Source of the DNA: Sva-07 sp963698565
GTDB taxonomy: Bacteria > Actinomycetota > Acidimicrobiia > Acidimicrobiales > Ilumatobacteraceae
Length of the DNA stretch: 64,000 bases
NCBI GenBank assembly: GCA_963698565.1
Contig: CAVORH010000040.1
Coordinates: 1 to 64,000 of the forward strand
Reading direction: 5' to 3'
Shown here: one piece after another, positions 44,823-54,974 of the stretch
Position numbering within the stretch: position 1 is the stretch's first letter
Layout: each line of letters opens with the position of its first letter
Notes under the pieces: generated by a model
The model's input: only the letters and a program-made list of their open reading frames with translations
The model's database searches: none
What the model was told of the DNA's origin: nothing
Program-made: the position numbers and the translations under genes

Positions 44823-47724
44823 TCAGCCGGCGACGCCGCCGCCGACGGCGTGGTCGTGTTCGTGCTGATGCAGCGCTTGCGCCTCTTCGTGGGTGACCGG
44901 TGCGAGGTCGAAGGTGACCTTGTCGATCGTGCCCGTGAAGGCGTACGGCGCCTGAGGCTCGTAGTCGAGATCGACCACGAGCCCGTTGTCCCGACCGATG
45001 TCGAGCCCCGCGTACGACGTGAAGGCGATCGGCACCGTGTGCGCCATCCTGCCCTCGCCGATCTGGGTGTCGTCGGCCCACAGCGTGACGGTGCCGCTCG
45101 AACCGGGCTTCAACTCGTCGCTCTCGAAGAGCATCTTGAGCGTGACCTTGCCGGTCGGGATCGGCGTGTCGGAGACCTGCTTGTACTGCTCGACGCCGAG
45201 GAACGAATAGGTGTGGGTGAGCTTGCCGTCACCGTCGACCCAGAGTGAGAAGCCGCCGATGAAGTCGGCGTTCGCCACGAGCACTCCCTCGGCACCGGAT
45301 TCGGGCACCTCGACCTCGGCCTCGATCGAGTAGGACCGGCCGTAGATCCGCGGGATCATGCCGCGCTGGACGTTCTGCACGTCACCAGCGAACGGGAACC
45401 GCGTCTGCGTCGGCATCGGAGGCAGGACGCCGTAGATCACCGACAGCCCGCCCATCAGCGGCAGCACCCGGTTGCGTTCGGCCTCGCTCCACCACAACTC
45501 CTGGAGTTCGAGCACCTTGTCGGGGTGGTCGGCGGCGATGTCGTGGGCCTGGGAGAAGTCCTTGGTGAGGTCGTAGAGCTCCCAGCCGACATCGCGGTCG
45601 GGATCCCAGTCGGCCTCGGGGCCGAATGCGGCGAGTGTCGCCGGCGACACGTCCCACGGGAGGCGTTCGGGTCGTGATGCGGCCCACCACCCGTCCTTGT
45701 ACATGCCGCGACTCCCGAACATCTCGAAGAACTGCTGCGTGTGCTGCTCGGGGGCCGACGCGTCGTCGAAGGAGTAGAGGAAGCTCGTGCCGTCCATCGG
45801 CTCCTGGGCGATCCCGTCGACGAAGTCGGGCTCGGGGATCCCCGCGGCCTGGAGCACGGTCGGGCCGATGTCGATCACGTGCGTGAACTGCGTACGGACC
45901 TCGGCGTCGGGTGCAATGCTCGCCGGCCACGCGACCACCATCGGGTTGCGGGTGCCGCCGAGATGGCTGGCCGTCTGCTTGCCGTACTTGAACGGAGCGT
46001 TGCAGGCGTGCGCCCACGCACCGGCGAAGTGTGGCGCGGTGTGGACGCCGCCGAGGCCCTCGATGCCGCCGTACTGCTCGATCAGCGCCAGCTGTTGGTC
46101 GGGGTCGAGCACGAGCCCGTTCAGGAAGGTGAGCTCGTTGAACGAACCGGTGACCGTGCCCTCCATCGAGGCGCCGTTGTCGCCCCAGACGTAGATGACG
46201 AGCGTGTTGTCGAGGTCGCCCATCTTCTCGATCTCGTCGACGAGGCGGCCGATGTTCCAGTCGGCGTTCTCCGAATAGCCGGCGAACACCTCCATCTGGC
46301 GGGCGTACAGCTTCTTCTCGCTCTCGGTCAGCGTGTCCCACGCCGGGAAGAAGTCCGGGCGCTCGGTCAGTTCGGTGTCCTCGGGGACGACGCCGAGTTC
46401 CTTCTGGCGGGCGAGCGTCCGCTCGCGCAGCGCGTCCCAACCATCGTCGAACTGGCCCTTGTACTTGTCGGCCCAGTCGTTGGCGACGTGGTGCGGGGCA
46501 TGGCTGCAGCCGGTCGAATAGAACATCATCCAGGGCTTGCTGGGCGTCCTGGGCACGAACGGCGTGCAGCCACTCGACGGCCTTGTCGGTGATGTCGTCG
46601 GGGAAGTAGTACTGCGAGCCGTCGTCGTTGGTCGGCACGCCGATGATCGAGTCGTCGAGCGTGATGACGGGGTCGTACTGGCCCGCGGCACCGCTGAGGA
46701 AGCCCCACCAGTGGTCGAATCCCCACGACTTGGGCCAGTGGTCGAACGGACCGGCGGCGCCCTGCACGTTGTCGGGCGTGAGGTGCCACTTGCCGAACCC
46801 GCCGGTGACGTAGCCGTTGTCGCGAAGGATGCGGGGGAAACCGGCGCACGACTTCGGCTTCGCCGCGGTGTAGCCCGGGAACGGGCCGGGATACTCGGCG
46901 ATCGAGCCGAACCCGACCCGGTGCTGGTTGCGGCCGGTCAGGAGCGCAGCGCGTGTGGGGGAGCAGACGGCGGTCACGTGGAACCGGTTGTAGGTGATCC
47001 CCATCTCACCGATCCGGCTGAACGTCGGTGTGGAGACGGGGCCGCCGAAGGTGTCGGGTGTGCCGTAGCCGGCGTCGTCGATGAGCACCACCAGCACGTT
47101 GGGGGCTCCTGCGGGCGCGGCCGGCCCGGGGATCATCGACCAGTCGGCGACCGAGTCCTTCATCGTGCGACCGGCGACACCGGCGAACGTCTTGTCGGGG
47201 ATCGGCAGGCGCGAGCGGTCAGGAGTGAACTTGCCGGCGGCTTCGGCCAAGGAGGACTTGAGGTCGGCGAGGCCGTCCATCGGTGCGACCGAATGAGCCG
47301 GCGTGCTCGACAACGCCCGCTCGGCGGCGAGGCGATCGTCGGGGTCGATCAGCGCAATGATCGCGGCGGCGCCGACGGGCAGGTTCTCGCCGAGTTTCTC
47401 GTCCAGTTGGGCGTCGACCTTCTTCTTCGTGAACTTGCCGACGAGTCCGCCGACAGCACCGCCGACGACCACGGCGCCGAGCATCGGCGGGTTGAACAGC
47501 CCGACGAGGACGCCGACGCCACCGCCCCATCCCAGGCCCTTGCGGCCGAGGTGGTCGGACGTGTGGGTGACCTTGACGTCGCCCTCGGCGGCATGTTCGA
47601 CCAGGATGATGCCGTCGGTCCTGACGCTCTTGTCGGCCACCGCCGCGCTCAGCGCGTCGAAGTCCTTGCTTGCGGCATCGGCGGACGGGTACGCCGCCAT
47701 CAGGAGTTCGAAGGTGTCGCTCAT
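44823..47724 (-). CDS. DUF1269 - Cys-type arylsulfatase fusion, frameshifted
   Basis: About 966 residues after removing one extra base near 46545. Residues 1-140 form a DUF1269-like domain with a glycine-zipper hairpin (GGGVGVLVGLFNPPMLGAVVVGGAVGG shown in part as GGGVGVLVGLF). The sulfatase follows: metal site VLVVLIDDAGYG, formylglycine motif CSPTRAALLTGRN, GFGKWHLTP, YSTGCSHAPHH, GDNGASMEGT and GGTRNPMVVAWP. The C-terminal ~200 residues make a beta-rich concanavalin-like domain. The first frame continues past AVEWLHAVRAQD and is replaced by SKPWMMFYSTG. No signal peptide, so probably cytoplasmic or membrane-attached through the zipper. Activation needs a formylglycine-generating enzyme, and one is encoded about 7 kb away. 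Confidence 0.85.
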
Positions 47725-47860
47725 TGGGAAGATCTCTCCTTGTCGGTGCGGGAACGCCGCATGTGGAAGCGCTGGACGGCGCCGTCATGGTTCATCGTCG
47801 CGTGCGCCCGGCGATCAGGCGTCGCCCTCGTGGGGTGATTCGTCGTGTCACACTGCTCGA

Positions 47861-48364
47861 ATGCCTGATGCCATGCCCTCCCGCCGCCTCGAGGTCGACC
47901 GAGCGATCGCCGCCGACCCGTCCACGATCTTCGACGTGCTGCGCAGCCCTGCCGGTCATGTGGCGATCGATGCATCGGGGATGCTGATGTCGGCCGAGGG
48001 CGATCCCGCGACGGCGGTGGGAGATCGCTTCGTGGTCCACATGGACCGCGATTCGTTGCGTGACTTCGATCTCGGCGAGTACGACGTCGAGGTGGTCATC
48101 GAGACCTTCGTTCCCGATCAGGAGATCGCCTGGACGATCGATGGTGCGATGGATCCGCCGATGGGCCACGTGTACGGCTACCGGTTGGAGGCGATCGACG
48201 GCGGCACTCTGGTCACCTCGTACTACGACTGGTCGAATCTGCATCCCACCTACGAGGCGTTCGCCGACACGGTCTTTCCGGTGATCTCGGAGACGAACCT
48301 CCGGGCGACCCTCGGCATCCTGGCGCGAACGGTTGCGCCCGGAGCATCCCGACCGGGCGCCTGA
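47861..48364 (+). CDS. SRPBCC (START-like) family protein
   Basis: 167 residues. SRRLEVDRAIAADPSTIFDVLRSPAGHVAIDASG is a typical SRPBCC opening, EYDVEVVIETFVPDQEIAWTI forms the central sheet, and VFPVISETNLRATLGILAR is the C-terminal helix. It may bind a hydrophobic ligand. Divergent from the sulfatase gene with about 136 nt between starts. Confidence 0.82.
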   Translation: MPDAMPSRRLEVDRAIAADPSTIFDVLRSPAGHVAIDASGMLMSAEGDPATAVGDRFVVHMDRDSLRDFDLGEYDVEVVIETFVPDQEIAWTIDGAMDPPMGHVYGYRLEAIDGGTLVTSYYDWSNLHPTYEAFADTVFPVISETNLRATLGILARTVAPGASRPGA

Positions 48365-48382
48365 CCGGCGTCGCGGTCGCGT

Positions 48383-49126
48383 TCAGTCGAGCGCGACCGG
48401 TGGATCGGTGACGCTCAGGTTGTCCCACACGGCCGCGTCGGGCATGCCCATGATCGCGTCACGGACGGCGGGCGGGTAGTGCAGGTTCGGCTTGGCCTCG
48501 TCGTAGGGCGGCTGGGCGATCGGTTCGTCCGGACGCTCGAAGCCCGCCGGGTGCTTGAGGTGTTCGATCTCCTCGGCGGAGATGCCGCACAGCTGCTGGA
48601 CCTCGGGGTCGATCCACTGGCGCTCGTCGATCGCTCGGCCGGTGCACACCTCGAGGCTGAGGTGCTCGGGGCCCGCGAAGTAGATCGACTGGATCATGCC
48701 GTGGTCGATCGGGCCCATCACCTGGATGCCGTGGCTCCGGATCCGGTCGCGCATCGTGAGCACGTCGTCGATCGAGTCGACGTTGAGCGCGACGTGCTGC
48801 ATCGTGCCGGCGGTGACCGGGTCGCCGGCGTTGCCCGAGTGGGTGACACCCCACTGCGGCTCGGTCGGGTTGCCCGGCGCCTGCACGAAGGCGATGTAGC
48901 TGTCGTCGGCCAGCTCGACGAATCCGTGGAACGTGTTCGGCACGCCGTGCATCCAGTACAGCGCCTTGGTCGGGCACCCCAGCACCTCGGCGAAGAACGT
49001 CAGCTGCGCCTTCATGTCCGCGGTCGACAACGCGAGATGGTTGACGCCGTTGGGACGCAGGCCGGGCGACGGCTTCGCACCGGTCGCTCGATAGAGGCTC
49101 AGAGACGGCTGCTCGGCGATGCTCAT
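48383..49126 (-). CDS. VOC/extradiol-dioxygenase-like protein
   Basis: 247 residues. Two VOC modules with likely metal ligands His (NHLALSTAD), His (MQHVALNVD) and Glu (LSLEVCTGR), the 2-His-1-Glu set of type I extradiol dioxygenases and glyoxalases. The C-terminal ~70 residues are Pro/Asp/Glu-rich. Substrate unknown; a ring-cleavage role is possible, but it is not in a catabolic operon here. Confidence 0.82.
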   Translation of the reverse strand: MSIAEQPSLSLYRATGAKPSPGLRPNGVNHLALSTADMKAQLTFFAEVLGCPTKALYWMHGVPNTFHGFVELADDSYIAFVQAPGNPTEPQWGVTHSGNAGDPVTAGTMQHVALNVDSIDDVLTMRDRIRSHGIQVMGPIDHGMIQSIYFAGPEHLSLEVCTGRAIDERQWIDPEVQQLCGISAEEIEHLKHPAGFERPDEPIAQPPYDEAKPNLHYPPAVRDAIMGMPDAAVWDNLSVTDPPVALD

Positions 49127-49242
49127 GGCGCAAGTTCACCACAGGGCCCTCGCCGTCCGTCGACCGGGCGGGTCACGGGGCCTGTGTGATGGACTCTCGG
49201 CGGGGCGTTCGCCCCGATGACCACTTTTCCGAGGAGATCGCA

Positions 49243-49675
49243 ATGGCCGACCAGAAGATGACCGAGAGCCGAGCGTCAGGAGTTCCTGGCGGGGTTGCAC
49301 GTCGGGGTGCTCGGGATCGAGCGTCCCGACGGACCACCGCTGGTGCTGCCGGTCTGGTACTCCTATGAGCCGGGCGGTGACGTGGTCGTGTTGACGAGCG
49401 GTGGGTCGCTCAAGGGACGCCTTGCCGCAGCCGCCGGCAGGGGGTCGCTGTGTGCGCAGCAGGAGTCCCTGCCCTACAAGTACGTCTCGATCGAGGGCCC
49501 GATCGAGATCGACGAACTCGGCGCCGAGGCGCACGCTGCCGTCGAGCCGATGGCGATCCGGTACCTCGGCGAGGAGATGGGCCGCGGGTACGCCGCTGGA
49601 GCGATCTCCGACGACGAGATCCGGATCCGCATCCGACCCGAACGCTGGTTCTCGGTCGACTACGCCAAGGCCTGA
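49243..49675 (+). CDS. Pyridoxamine-5'-phosphate-oxidase-fold (F420/FMN) protein, frameshifted
   Basis: About 143 residues once one extra base near 49273 is removed. ATG 49243 follows a GAGGAG ribosome binding site and reads MADQKMTES; the domain continues one base over as QEFLAGLHVGVLGIERPDGPPLVLPVWYSYE, VLTSGGSLKGR and YVSIEGPIEIDE. The split-barrel fold binds FMN or F420. Likely an intact gene with a sequencing indel. Confidence 0.75.
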
Positions 49676-49692
49676 CCCGCTCGCCCCCATCC

Positions 49693-49744
49693 CGTTTGCG
49701 TCGAGGTTCGGGCGGACCGGCCCACCGAAACCTCGACGCAAAGG
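49693..49744. repeat. 52-bp intergenic palindromic repeat, copy B
   Basis: Best-paired copy: the left arm CGTTTGCGTCGAGGTTCGG matches the right arm CCGAAACCTCGACGCAAAGG with two departures. It lies 17 nt after the PNPOx-like stop and 19 nt before copy C. Confidence 0.85.
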
Positions 49745-49763
49745 GCGGATGGGTGGCTGTTCC

Positions 49764-49815
49764 TGTTTGCGTTGCGATACGGGTGGACCGGTGCACCGAA
49801 ACCTCGACGCAAACG
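49764..49815. repeat. 52-bp intergenic palindromic repeat, copy C
   Basis: Same length and same right arm (CACCGAAACCTCGACGCAAA) as copy B, with a more diverged left arm (TGTTTGCGTTGCGATACGGG). It lies 40 nt before the methyltransferase-like gene. Confidence 0.85.
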
Positions 49816-49855
49816 ATGGGATGGGGGCGACGCTGGCGGTCGTACGATCGGTGTG

Positions 49856-50317
49856 GTGGATCGTCGGACGGTGGGATGGGCGTTCGTGGCCGGGCAGTTC
49901 GCGTTGCTCGTCGTCCTGGTGCTGTTGCCGGGACGTGACGACTGGCCGACACCGTCGTGGGTCTGGATGATCGGTCAGTTGCTCGTGATCGCCGGGTTCG
50001 TGCTGATGATCGTGGCATCGCTCCGTCTCGGGCGCGGGTTGACGGCGACACCCGTGCCGAACGCGCGAGGTCAGTTGATCACCGGCGGGCTGTACCGATA
50101 CGTGAGGCACCCGATCTACACCGGTGTGCTGCTGATCGTCGTCGGGCTCACGCTGCGGTCGGGCAGCTTCGTCACGCTGGCGGTTGCGGTGGTGACCGTC
50201 GTGTTCTTCGACCGCAAGGCCCGCTGGGAGGAAGCGCAACTCCGCGAGCGCTACCCCGACTACGCCGAGTACGCCTCACGTACCCCCCGCTTCGTGCCCG
50301 GCTGGCCGACGCACTGA
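49856..50317 (+). CDS. Isoprenylcysteine-methyltransferase-like membrane protein
   Basis: 153 residues with a GTG start (a second GTG lies one codon earlier at 49853). TM segments at ~8-25, 35-55 and 90-112. The signature ITGGLYRYVRHPIYTGVLLI, then FDRKARWEEAQLRERYPDYAEYASRTPRFVPG, is the ICMT/PEMT-like SAM-binding C-terminus. It probably methylates a lipid or small molecule at the membrane. Confidence 0.85.
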   Translation: MDRRTVGWAFVAGQFALLVVLVLLPGRDDWPTPSWVWMIGQLLVIAGFVLMIVASLRLGRGLTATPVPNARGQLITGGLYRYVRHPIYTGVLLIVVGLTLRSGSFVTLAVAVVTVVFFDRKARWEEAQLRERYPDYAEYASRTPRFVPGWPTH

Positions 50318-50439
50318 CGCCGCCGGACGTCTTCCGCGCAAGCGAGTCGGCGACCTCACTTCTCGACGCGCTGGTGACCTCGTTCTCTGGTCAGTGCCCC
50401 GATCGGCGAGTGAGATCGAATCGAGAGGAGGTGAACGGC

Positions 50440-50889
50440 ATGCGCAATGTTCTCGTGGCAGCGTTGCCACTGTTGGTACTGACGGCGTGCGGGAGCGACG
50501 AATCCGCCGATGACGGTCCGTTGACGCTGACCTTCGACGGTTCGAGCTGCGTCTACGACGGTCCTGACACGCTCTCGCCGGGTCCAACCGAGTTCTCGTT
50601 CTCGAACGAGACCGAGGAGATCGCGACCCATGCGATCGTGCACATCACCGCTGATGACATCACGCTCGAAGACATCCAGCAACTCAGCGAATCCGATCCG
50701 GAGTGGACCGGAGACCCTGGCTCACTCGGTGAAGACGCAGCGGAGATCGTGAGCGGCGGTACGACCACCATGCCCGACCGCAGCACGGAGTCCACCGTCG
50801 AGCTGACGGCCGGCCCGTACTACTTCGTCTGCATGTACAACAGCTTGGAGAACTTCACCTATGGAGGTGGCATCACGGTCGAGCCCTGA
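50440..50889 (+). CDS. Secreted lipoprotein, cupredoxin-like size
   Basis: 149 residues. MRNVLVAALPLLVLTAC ends in the lipobox LTAC. The mature part is acidic and beta-rich (LTLTFDGSSCVYDGPDTLSPGPTEF) and ends GPYYFVCMYNSLENF. A C-terminal Cys-x-Met pattern and the size recall cupredoxin-like domains, but no full copper site is evident. The ribosome binding site AGAGGAGG is strong. Function unknown. Confidence 0.7.
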   Translation: MRNVLVAALPLLVLTACGSDESADDGPLTLTFDGSSCVYDGPDTLSPGPTEFSFSNETEEIATHAIVHITADDITLEDIQQLSESDPEWTGDPGSLGEDAAEIVSGGTTTMPDRSTESTVELTAGPYYFVCMYNSLENFTYGGGITVEP

Positions 50890-50952
50890 ACCGAACGGTT
50901 CTCGTCCCGCCACGCGCCGGCACGCGCCGACCGAGGCGTCGATCCGGTGGAT

Positions 50953-52369
50953 TCAGGTGGAGCCAGGGGCGTGGAGTGCCCAGGGTGCGGCCTGCTCGAA
51001 GATCCGGGCGAGGCGCAGGCAGATGTCCTCGCGGTGGCGGGCCGCGGTGATCATCAGGCCGACCGGCAGGCCGTCGGCAGTGAGCCCCGCCGGCACGGTG
51101 ATCGCGGGCAGGTTGGCGACGTTGGCGAACATCGTCAGGAGCGCTGCCGTCCCTGCATGACAGCGCTGTCCACCGATCTCGGTCGGCATCGGCCCCTCCG
51201 CAGCGAATGGCGGACACGGATTGGTCGGTGTGATCAGCACGTCGATGTGTCCGAAGAGGTCGGCCACCTGCAGTTCGAGGCCGCGTCGCGCCCGCTCGAC
51301 CTGTGCGAACTGCGGCAGCGTGACGTCCTTGTTCCGGCGCCAGCCGCCGACCACGAGGGGATCGAGCTCGTCGAGACGGTCCTCCCAGCCGCTGGGCACG
51401 TCGACGAACTGGTCGGCCGACTCCATGAAGGCGTAGATGCGGATGAAGTCGTCGATCTGCACGTCGATGCCCGTGTCGACGAGCCGCGCGGACTCGATCA
51501 ACGTGTCACTCGCAGCCCGGGTGATCGCTTCGACCTCGGGGTCGATCGTCACGAAGCCGAGGTCCGCAGACCACGCGGCACGCAATCCGCTGACCTCGAG
51601 GTGCTCGATGGCGTCGAGGTAGCTGATCCCGGGGGCCGGCAAGCTCGTCCTGTCGCGCATGTCGGGGCCGACGGCCAGGTCGAACAGCAGCGCCGTGTCG
51701 GCGATCGTGGTGGCGAGTGCGAAGTTGACGGCGTTCTGCGCGTGCCGGGTGACACCGAAGGTCGGGATCCGGCCGTAGGTGGGTTTGAGGCCCGGCAGGC
51801 CGCACGACGCGGCGGGGCCGCGGATCGAGCCGCCGCCGTCGCTGGCGGTACCGAAGGGGATCGCTCCGGCCGAAACCGCCGCCGCCGTCCCGCCGCTCGA
51901 ACCGCCAGGTGTGCGCTCGGGGTTCCATGGGTTGCGGGTCACGCCGTGCAGCGGGCTCGCGGTGTACCCGAAGGCGCCGAACTCGGGGGCGGCGGTCTTG
52001 CCGACCGGGATGGCGCCAGCCGCACGGAATCGGGCGACGTGGATGTCGTCGCGCTCGGCGGGCGCCGCGTCTGCGTACCAGCGTGATCCCCGGGTGGTCG
52101 GCATCCCGATGCAGTCCTCGAGGTCCTTCACGCCGAACGGCACCCCCGCGAGTGGGCCGAGGGGTGCGCCGTTGCGGCGGGCGGCGTCGACGGCGTCGGC
52201 AGCGGCGAGTGCGCCCCGGTGCGTCGACATGCACGAACGCATTGAGCGAGTCCTGGGTGGCAGCGATCCGGTCGAGCGAGCCCTGCACCAGTTCGCGTGC
52301 CGAGACGGTGCCGTCACGCACCATCGTCGCTGCGGACACCACGTCAGGCGACGGATCGGAGCTGGCCAT
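50953..52369 (-). CDS. Amidase signature family hydrolase, frameshifted
   Basis: About 471 residues once one extra base at ~52215 is removed. The N-terminus MASSDPSPDVVSAATMVRDG to LNAFVHVDAP is in one frame and the rest (RGALAAADAVDAARRNG onward) in the next. Triad: Lys in VPFGVKDLED, cis-Ser in TPGGSSGGTAAAV and nucleophile Ser in ASDGGGSIRGPA. It is a paralogue of the amidase at 40 kb, not a close copy. A sequencing indel is more likely than decay, since both parts keep normal codon use. Confidence 0.85.
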
Positions 52370-52404
52370 CGCCCGATCGTAGGCAACGCACCCCCGCCCC
52401 GGTC

Positions 52405-52456
52405 CGTTTGCGCTGCATTCCGGGTGACCCGTCCCACCGATTTCTCGACGCAAACG
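52405..52456. repeat. 52-bp intergenic palindromic repeat, copy D
   Basis: CGTTTGCG...CGCAAACG ends with centre GGGTGACCCGTCCCACCGA. It lies between the SGNH-hydrolase stop and the amidase start, both on the minus strand. Confidence 0.8.
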
Positions 52457-52513
52457 GGGTGGTGGGTTGGCGGGGCGGTGGGTTGGCGGGGCGGGGTGGG
52501 GGAACGGATCGCG

Positions 52514-53662
52514 TCAGGCGAAGGGGGCGCCGGGGGAGAACGCGGCGGTGGTGAAGCGTTCGCCCATGCGGAGGTAACCGTCGGCGTCGGGGTGGAGGCC
52601 GTCGGGGAGATCGTCGGCGTCGTCGGGTCCGAACAACTCGAACCCGTGGAGGTAGTGGAGGTTGCTGTCGCCGGCGGTCTGGCGCATCGCCACCACCAAC
52701 TCCAACAGCTCACGGATACGCACCAGCGTCAGCGCTCCGATCGCCAGCTCGGCAGGCCGCTCGACCACGTCGAACACGCGATGGTCGCCGGGCACCGTGG
52801 GACCGGGATGGTCCTCGGCGCTCGGACACACGATCGGGCTGATCACCAGGATCGGCGTGGTCGGATGACCGTCGCGGATCGTGTCGAGCAGCCCGTGCAC
52901 GGCGGGGACGAAGGTGCGCTCACGCATGCTGTCGACGTTGACCACGTTGATGCCGAGCTTGAGGCTGATCAGGTCGGCGGGCAGATCGCGGATCGTGCGG
53001 GCCGCGAACTGATCGAGCTGGCACTGACCCGCGACGCCGAGGTTGAACAGGTCGACACCCGCCCGCCTCGCCGCGACCGCCGGCCACACACCGGTCGGCC
53101 GTTCAGCCTCCATGCAGTGGCTGATGGAGCTGCCGTAGTGGACCCATCGTCGTGTCGGTGCCGGCGGGGCGTGCACGTCCGCACCGTCGTTCACGCGCAG
53201 GTCGCGCAACTCGACCGAGGCATTGTGCGGGAGCCACACCTCGACCCGCTTGGAACCAGGGGGCAGGTCGTCGAAACGGATCGTGGTCGCGCCTCCGGGG
53301 ATGAACTCGAAGTCGGTCGACGGCGGTACGTCGAGGACCAGCAGGTGCCCGGCGTCGGTCGACGCCGTCGAGACCACGTCGCCGTCCACCACCAGATCGA
53401 TCGTTCCGGGCCACGGCTCGCGTCCCGGGAACGCGATGCGGGTGAGGAGCATGTCGACCTCGATCTCGGAGGCATCGGTGACGATGTCGATCCGCCCGCC
53501 CGACGGCATCGACGACACCGCCGCGATCGCCGGGTCGATGACCTGCGCTCGCGCCCACGCCGGGAGACGGTGCGTCACCGCACCATCGGTGCCACGATCG
53601 AGGTCGACGATGCCGGCCAGGCGAATCGGTGAATCGGGCGAGAACAGATCGATCGAGCGCAC
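52514..53662 (-). CDS. SGNH/GDSL-family esterase
   Basis: 382 residues with a GTG start. The N-terminal ~170 residues are a beta-sandwich-like region (VEVWLPHNASVELRDL). The SGNH domain has the nucleophile Ser in VHYGSSISHC, Gly in GVAGQCQLD, Asn in LKLGINVVN and the DxxH pair in DGLHPDAD. The sandwich plus SGNH layout resembles carbohydrate esterase family 2-like deacetylases. No signal peptide. Confidence 0.83.
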   Translation of the reverse strand: MRSIDLFSPDSPIRLAGIVDLDRGTDGAVTHRLPAWARAQVIDPAIAAVSSMPSGGRIDIVTDASEIEVDMLLTRIAFPGREPWPGTIDLVVDGDVVSTASTDAGHLLVLDVPPSTDFEFIPGGATTIRFDDLPPGSKRVEVWLPHNASVELRDLRVNDGADVHAPPAPTRRWVHYGSSISHCMEAERPTGVWPAVAARRAGVDLFNLGVAGQCQLDQFAARTIRDLPADLISLKLGINVVNVDSMRERTFVPAVHGLLDTIRDGHPTTPILVISPIVCPSAEDHPGPTVPGDHRVFDVVERPAELAIGALTLVRIRELLELVVAMRQTAGDSNLHYLHGFELFGPDDADDLPDGLHPDADGYLRMGERFTTAAFSPGAPFA

Positions 53663-53792
53663 GGGGCGGATCGTAGGTGCGGTGGGCGCGAGCGTTCGAG
53701 GTGGTCGGACCGCCCCTGAGGCACGCCAGACCATCTTGCTCAAGAGTTGTTCTTGCGGCTCAAGCGCGGACGGCGGTTGCCGATGACCTCGC

Positions 53793-54050
53793 ATGTCGAG
53801 CGAACTCCCGCCCCAATCGCTACGTCACCCGTGGGTCACGTGGAAGGCGCATGCCTGGTGGGCGGCGCTGATCCTGGTGCCGTTTCTCGTTCCCCATGCG
53901 GTCATGTCGATCCGTCCGAGCGAGACCGACGTCACCTCCACGCTCGTGCTGTACGGCCCGGTGATCGCATCGCTGTGGATCGCGGGGCACGTCGTCCTCT
54001 CGAGGCTGCACCGGAGTCGTGTCGACGAGCTGCGGTTCGTCGGCGCCTGA
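53793..54050 (+). CDS. Small two-TM membrane protein
   Basis: 85 residues. Hydrophobic segments AWWAALILVPFLVPHAVM and STLVLYGPVIASLWIAGHVV, with a basic tail LHRSRVDELRFVG. No family recognised. It converges on the heliorhodopsin gene, with 14 nt between stops. Confidence 0.6.
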   Translation: MSSELPPQSLRHPWVTWKAHAWWAALILVPFLVPHAVMSIRPSETDVTSTLVLYGPVIASLWIAGHVVLSRLHRSRVDELRFVGA

Positions 54051-54064
54051 ACCGCCGTCGCCGT

Positions 54065-54892
54065 TCAGCTGTCGAGGCTGGGGAAGTAGATCTGCCAGGC
54101 GAGCAGTGACTTCGCCGCCAGGCTGAGCACGAGGTAGGCCTTCTCTCCGTAGATGTAGTCGGTCCACCTGCCGATCCCGCGGTACTGCAGCCACTGGTTG
54201 AGACCGAAGCTGAAGAACAGCACGAACTGCACGATCACGATGCCGTAGACGAAGCCGGGCACGGTCTTCGAACCGAGGATCTGGATCAGGATCGCGATCC
54301 ATGGTGCAATGCCGGCGATCGTGCCGAACCAGAACGGCATCATCGTCGTGGTGGCGCGCCCGGGAGGGTTCATGCGTTCCTGGATCCAGCCGAACAGGAT
54401 CATGGCGACGTTCGCGCCGATCACGGCGACGACTGCCGTGATGTTGGTGATGCCGCTGTAGAAGCCGATCAGCAGCACCATGATCGTTGCGCTGATCGAG
54501 TACTCGACCCAGCGGAACCGGTTGATGCCACCGCGCAGGTCGGACTCGTACGTCGAGCGGGCAACGGTCGACGTCACCAGGTGATCGATCGCCGCGAGCA
54601 GCAGGAACAGCCCGATCGCGTAACCGATCCTGACGTCGAACAGTGGCTCCGACGGCGGGACCCGGGTGCCCGGCGGACCGTCCGGGAACGTCGACACGAT
54701 CGTGATCGTGAAGGCCCCGGAGAGCACGACGATCAGCACTGCCTGCGCGGCGTGCAGGACCGTGAGGCCGATGTTCCACTTCCGGAGGTTGGCGAGCCGC
54801 TCCTCGGTCACGCCGGTGGCGACGACGGGGCCGTCATCGCCGGTGTCGATCGAGCGAGGGCTGTGTCCGCTGTCCGTGATCTTGCTGCTCAT
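54065..54892 (-). CDS. Heliorhodopsin
   Basis: 275 residues, seven TM segments with the inverted (N-terminus inside) heliorhodopsin pattern. Family hallmarks: RFRWVEYSISATIMVLLIGF (helix C with the Glu counterion), ANVAMILFGWIQE, FGLNQWLQYRGIGRWTDY and the last-helix retinal Lys261 in LSLAAKSLLAWQ. It binds retinal and is light-responsive; heliorhodopsins do not pump, and their role (signalling or enzyme regulation) is unsettled. It is divergent from the formylglycine-generating-enzyme gene across an 82-nt spacer that holds an inverted repeat. Confidence 0.93.
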   Translation of the reverse strand: MSSKITDSGHSPRSIDTGDDGPVVATGVTEERLANLRKWNIGLTVLHAAQAVLIVVLSGAFTITIVSTFPDGPPGTRVPPSEPLFDVRIGYAIGLFLLLAAIDHLVTSTVARSTYESDLRGGINRFRWVEYSISATIMVLLIGFYSGITNITAVVAVIGANVAMILFGWIQERMNPPGRATTTMMPFWFGTIAGIAPWIAILIQILGSKTVPGFVYGIVIVQFVLFFSFGLNQWLQYRGIGRWTDYIYGEKAYLVLSLAAKSLLAWQIYFPSLDS

Positions 54893-54911
54893 GTGGAGGA
54901 ACCTTCCCCGT

Positions 54912-54928
54912 GTTCGGCGATTCCGAAC
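54912..54928. promoter_or_regulatory. Inverted repeat GTTCGG-CGATT-CCGAAC between divergent genes
   Basis: Perfect 6-5-6 palindrome in the 82-nt spacer between the heliorhodopsin and formylglycine-generating-enzyme starts. It could serve as a shared operator. No binding protein can be named. Confidence 0.4.
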
Positions 54929-54974
54929 GGATCCGCCGGAAACAGTGTGCATCACCTGTGCCAAGCTGACGTTG

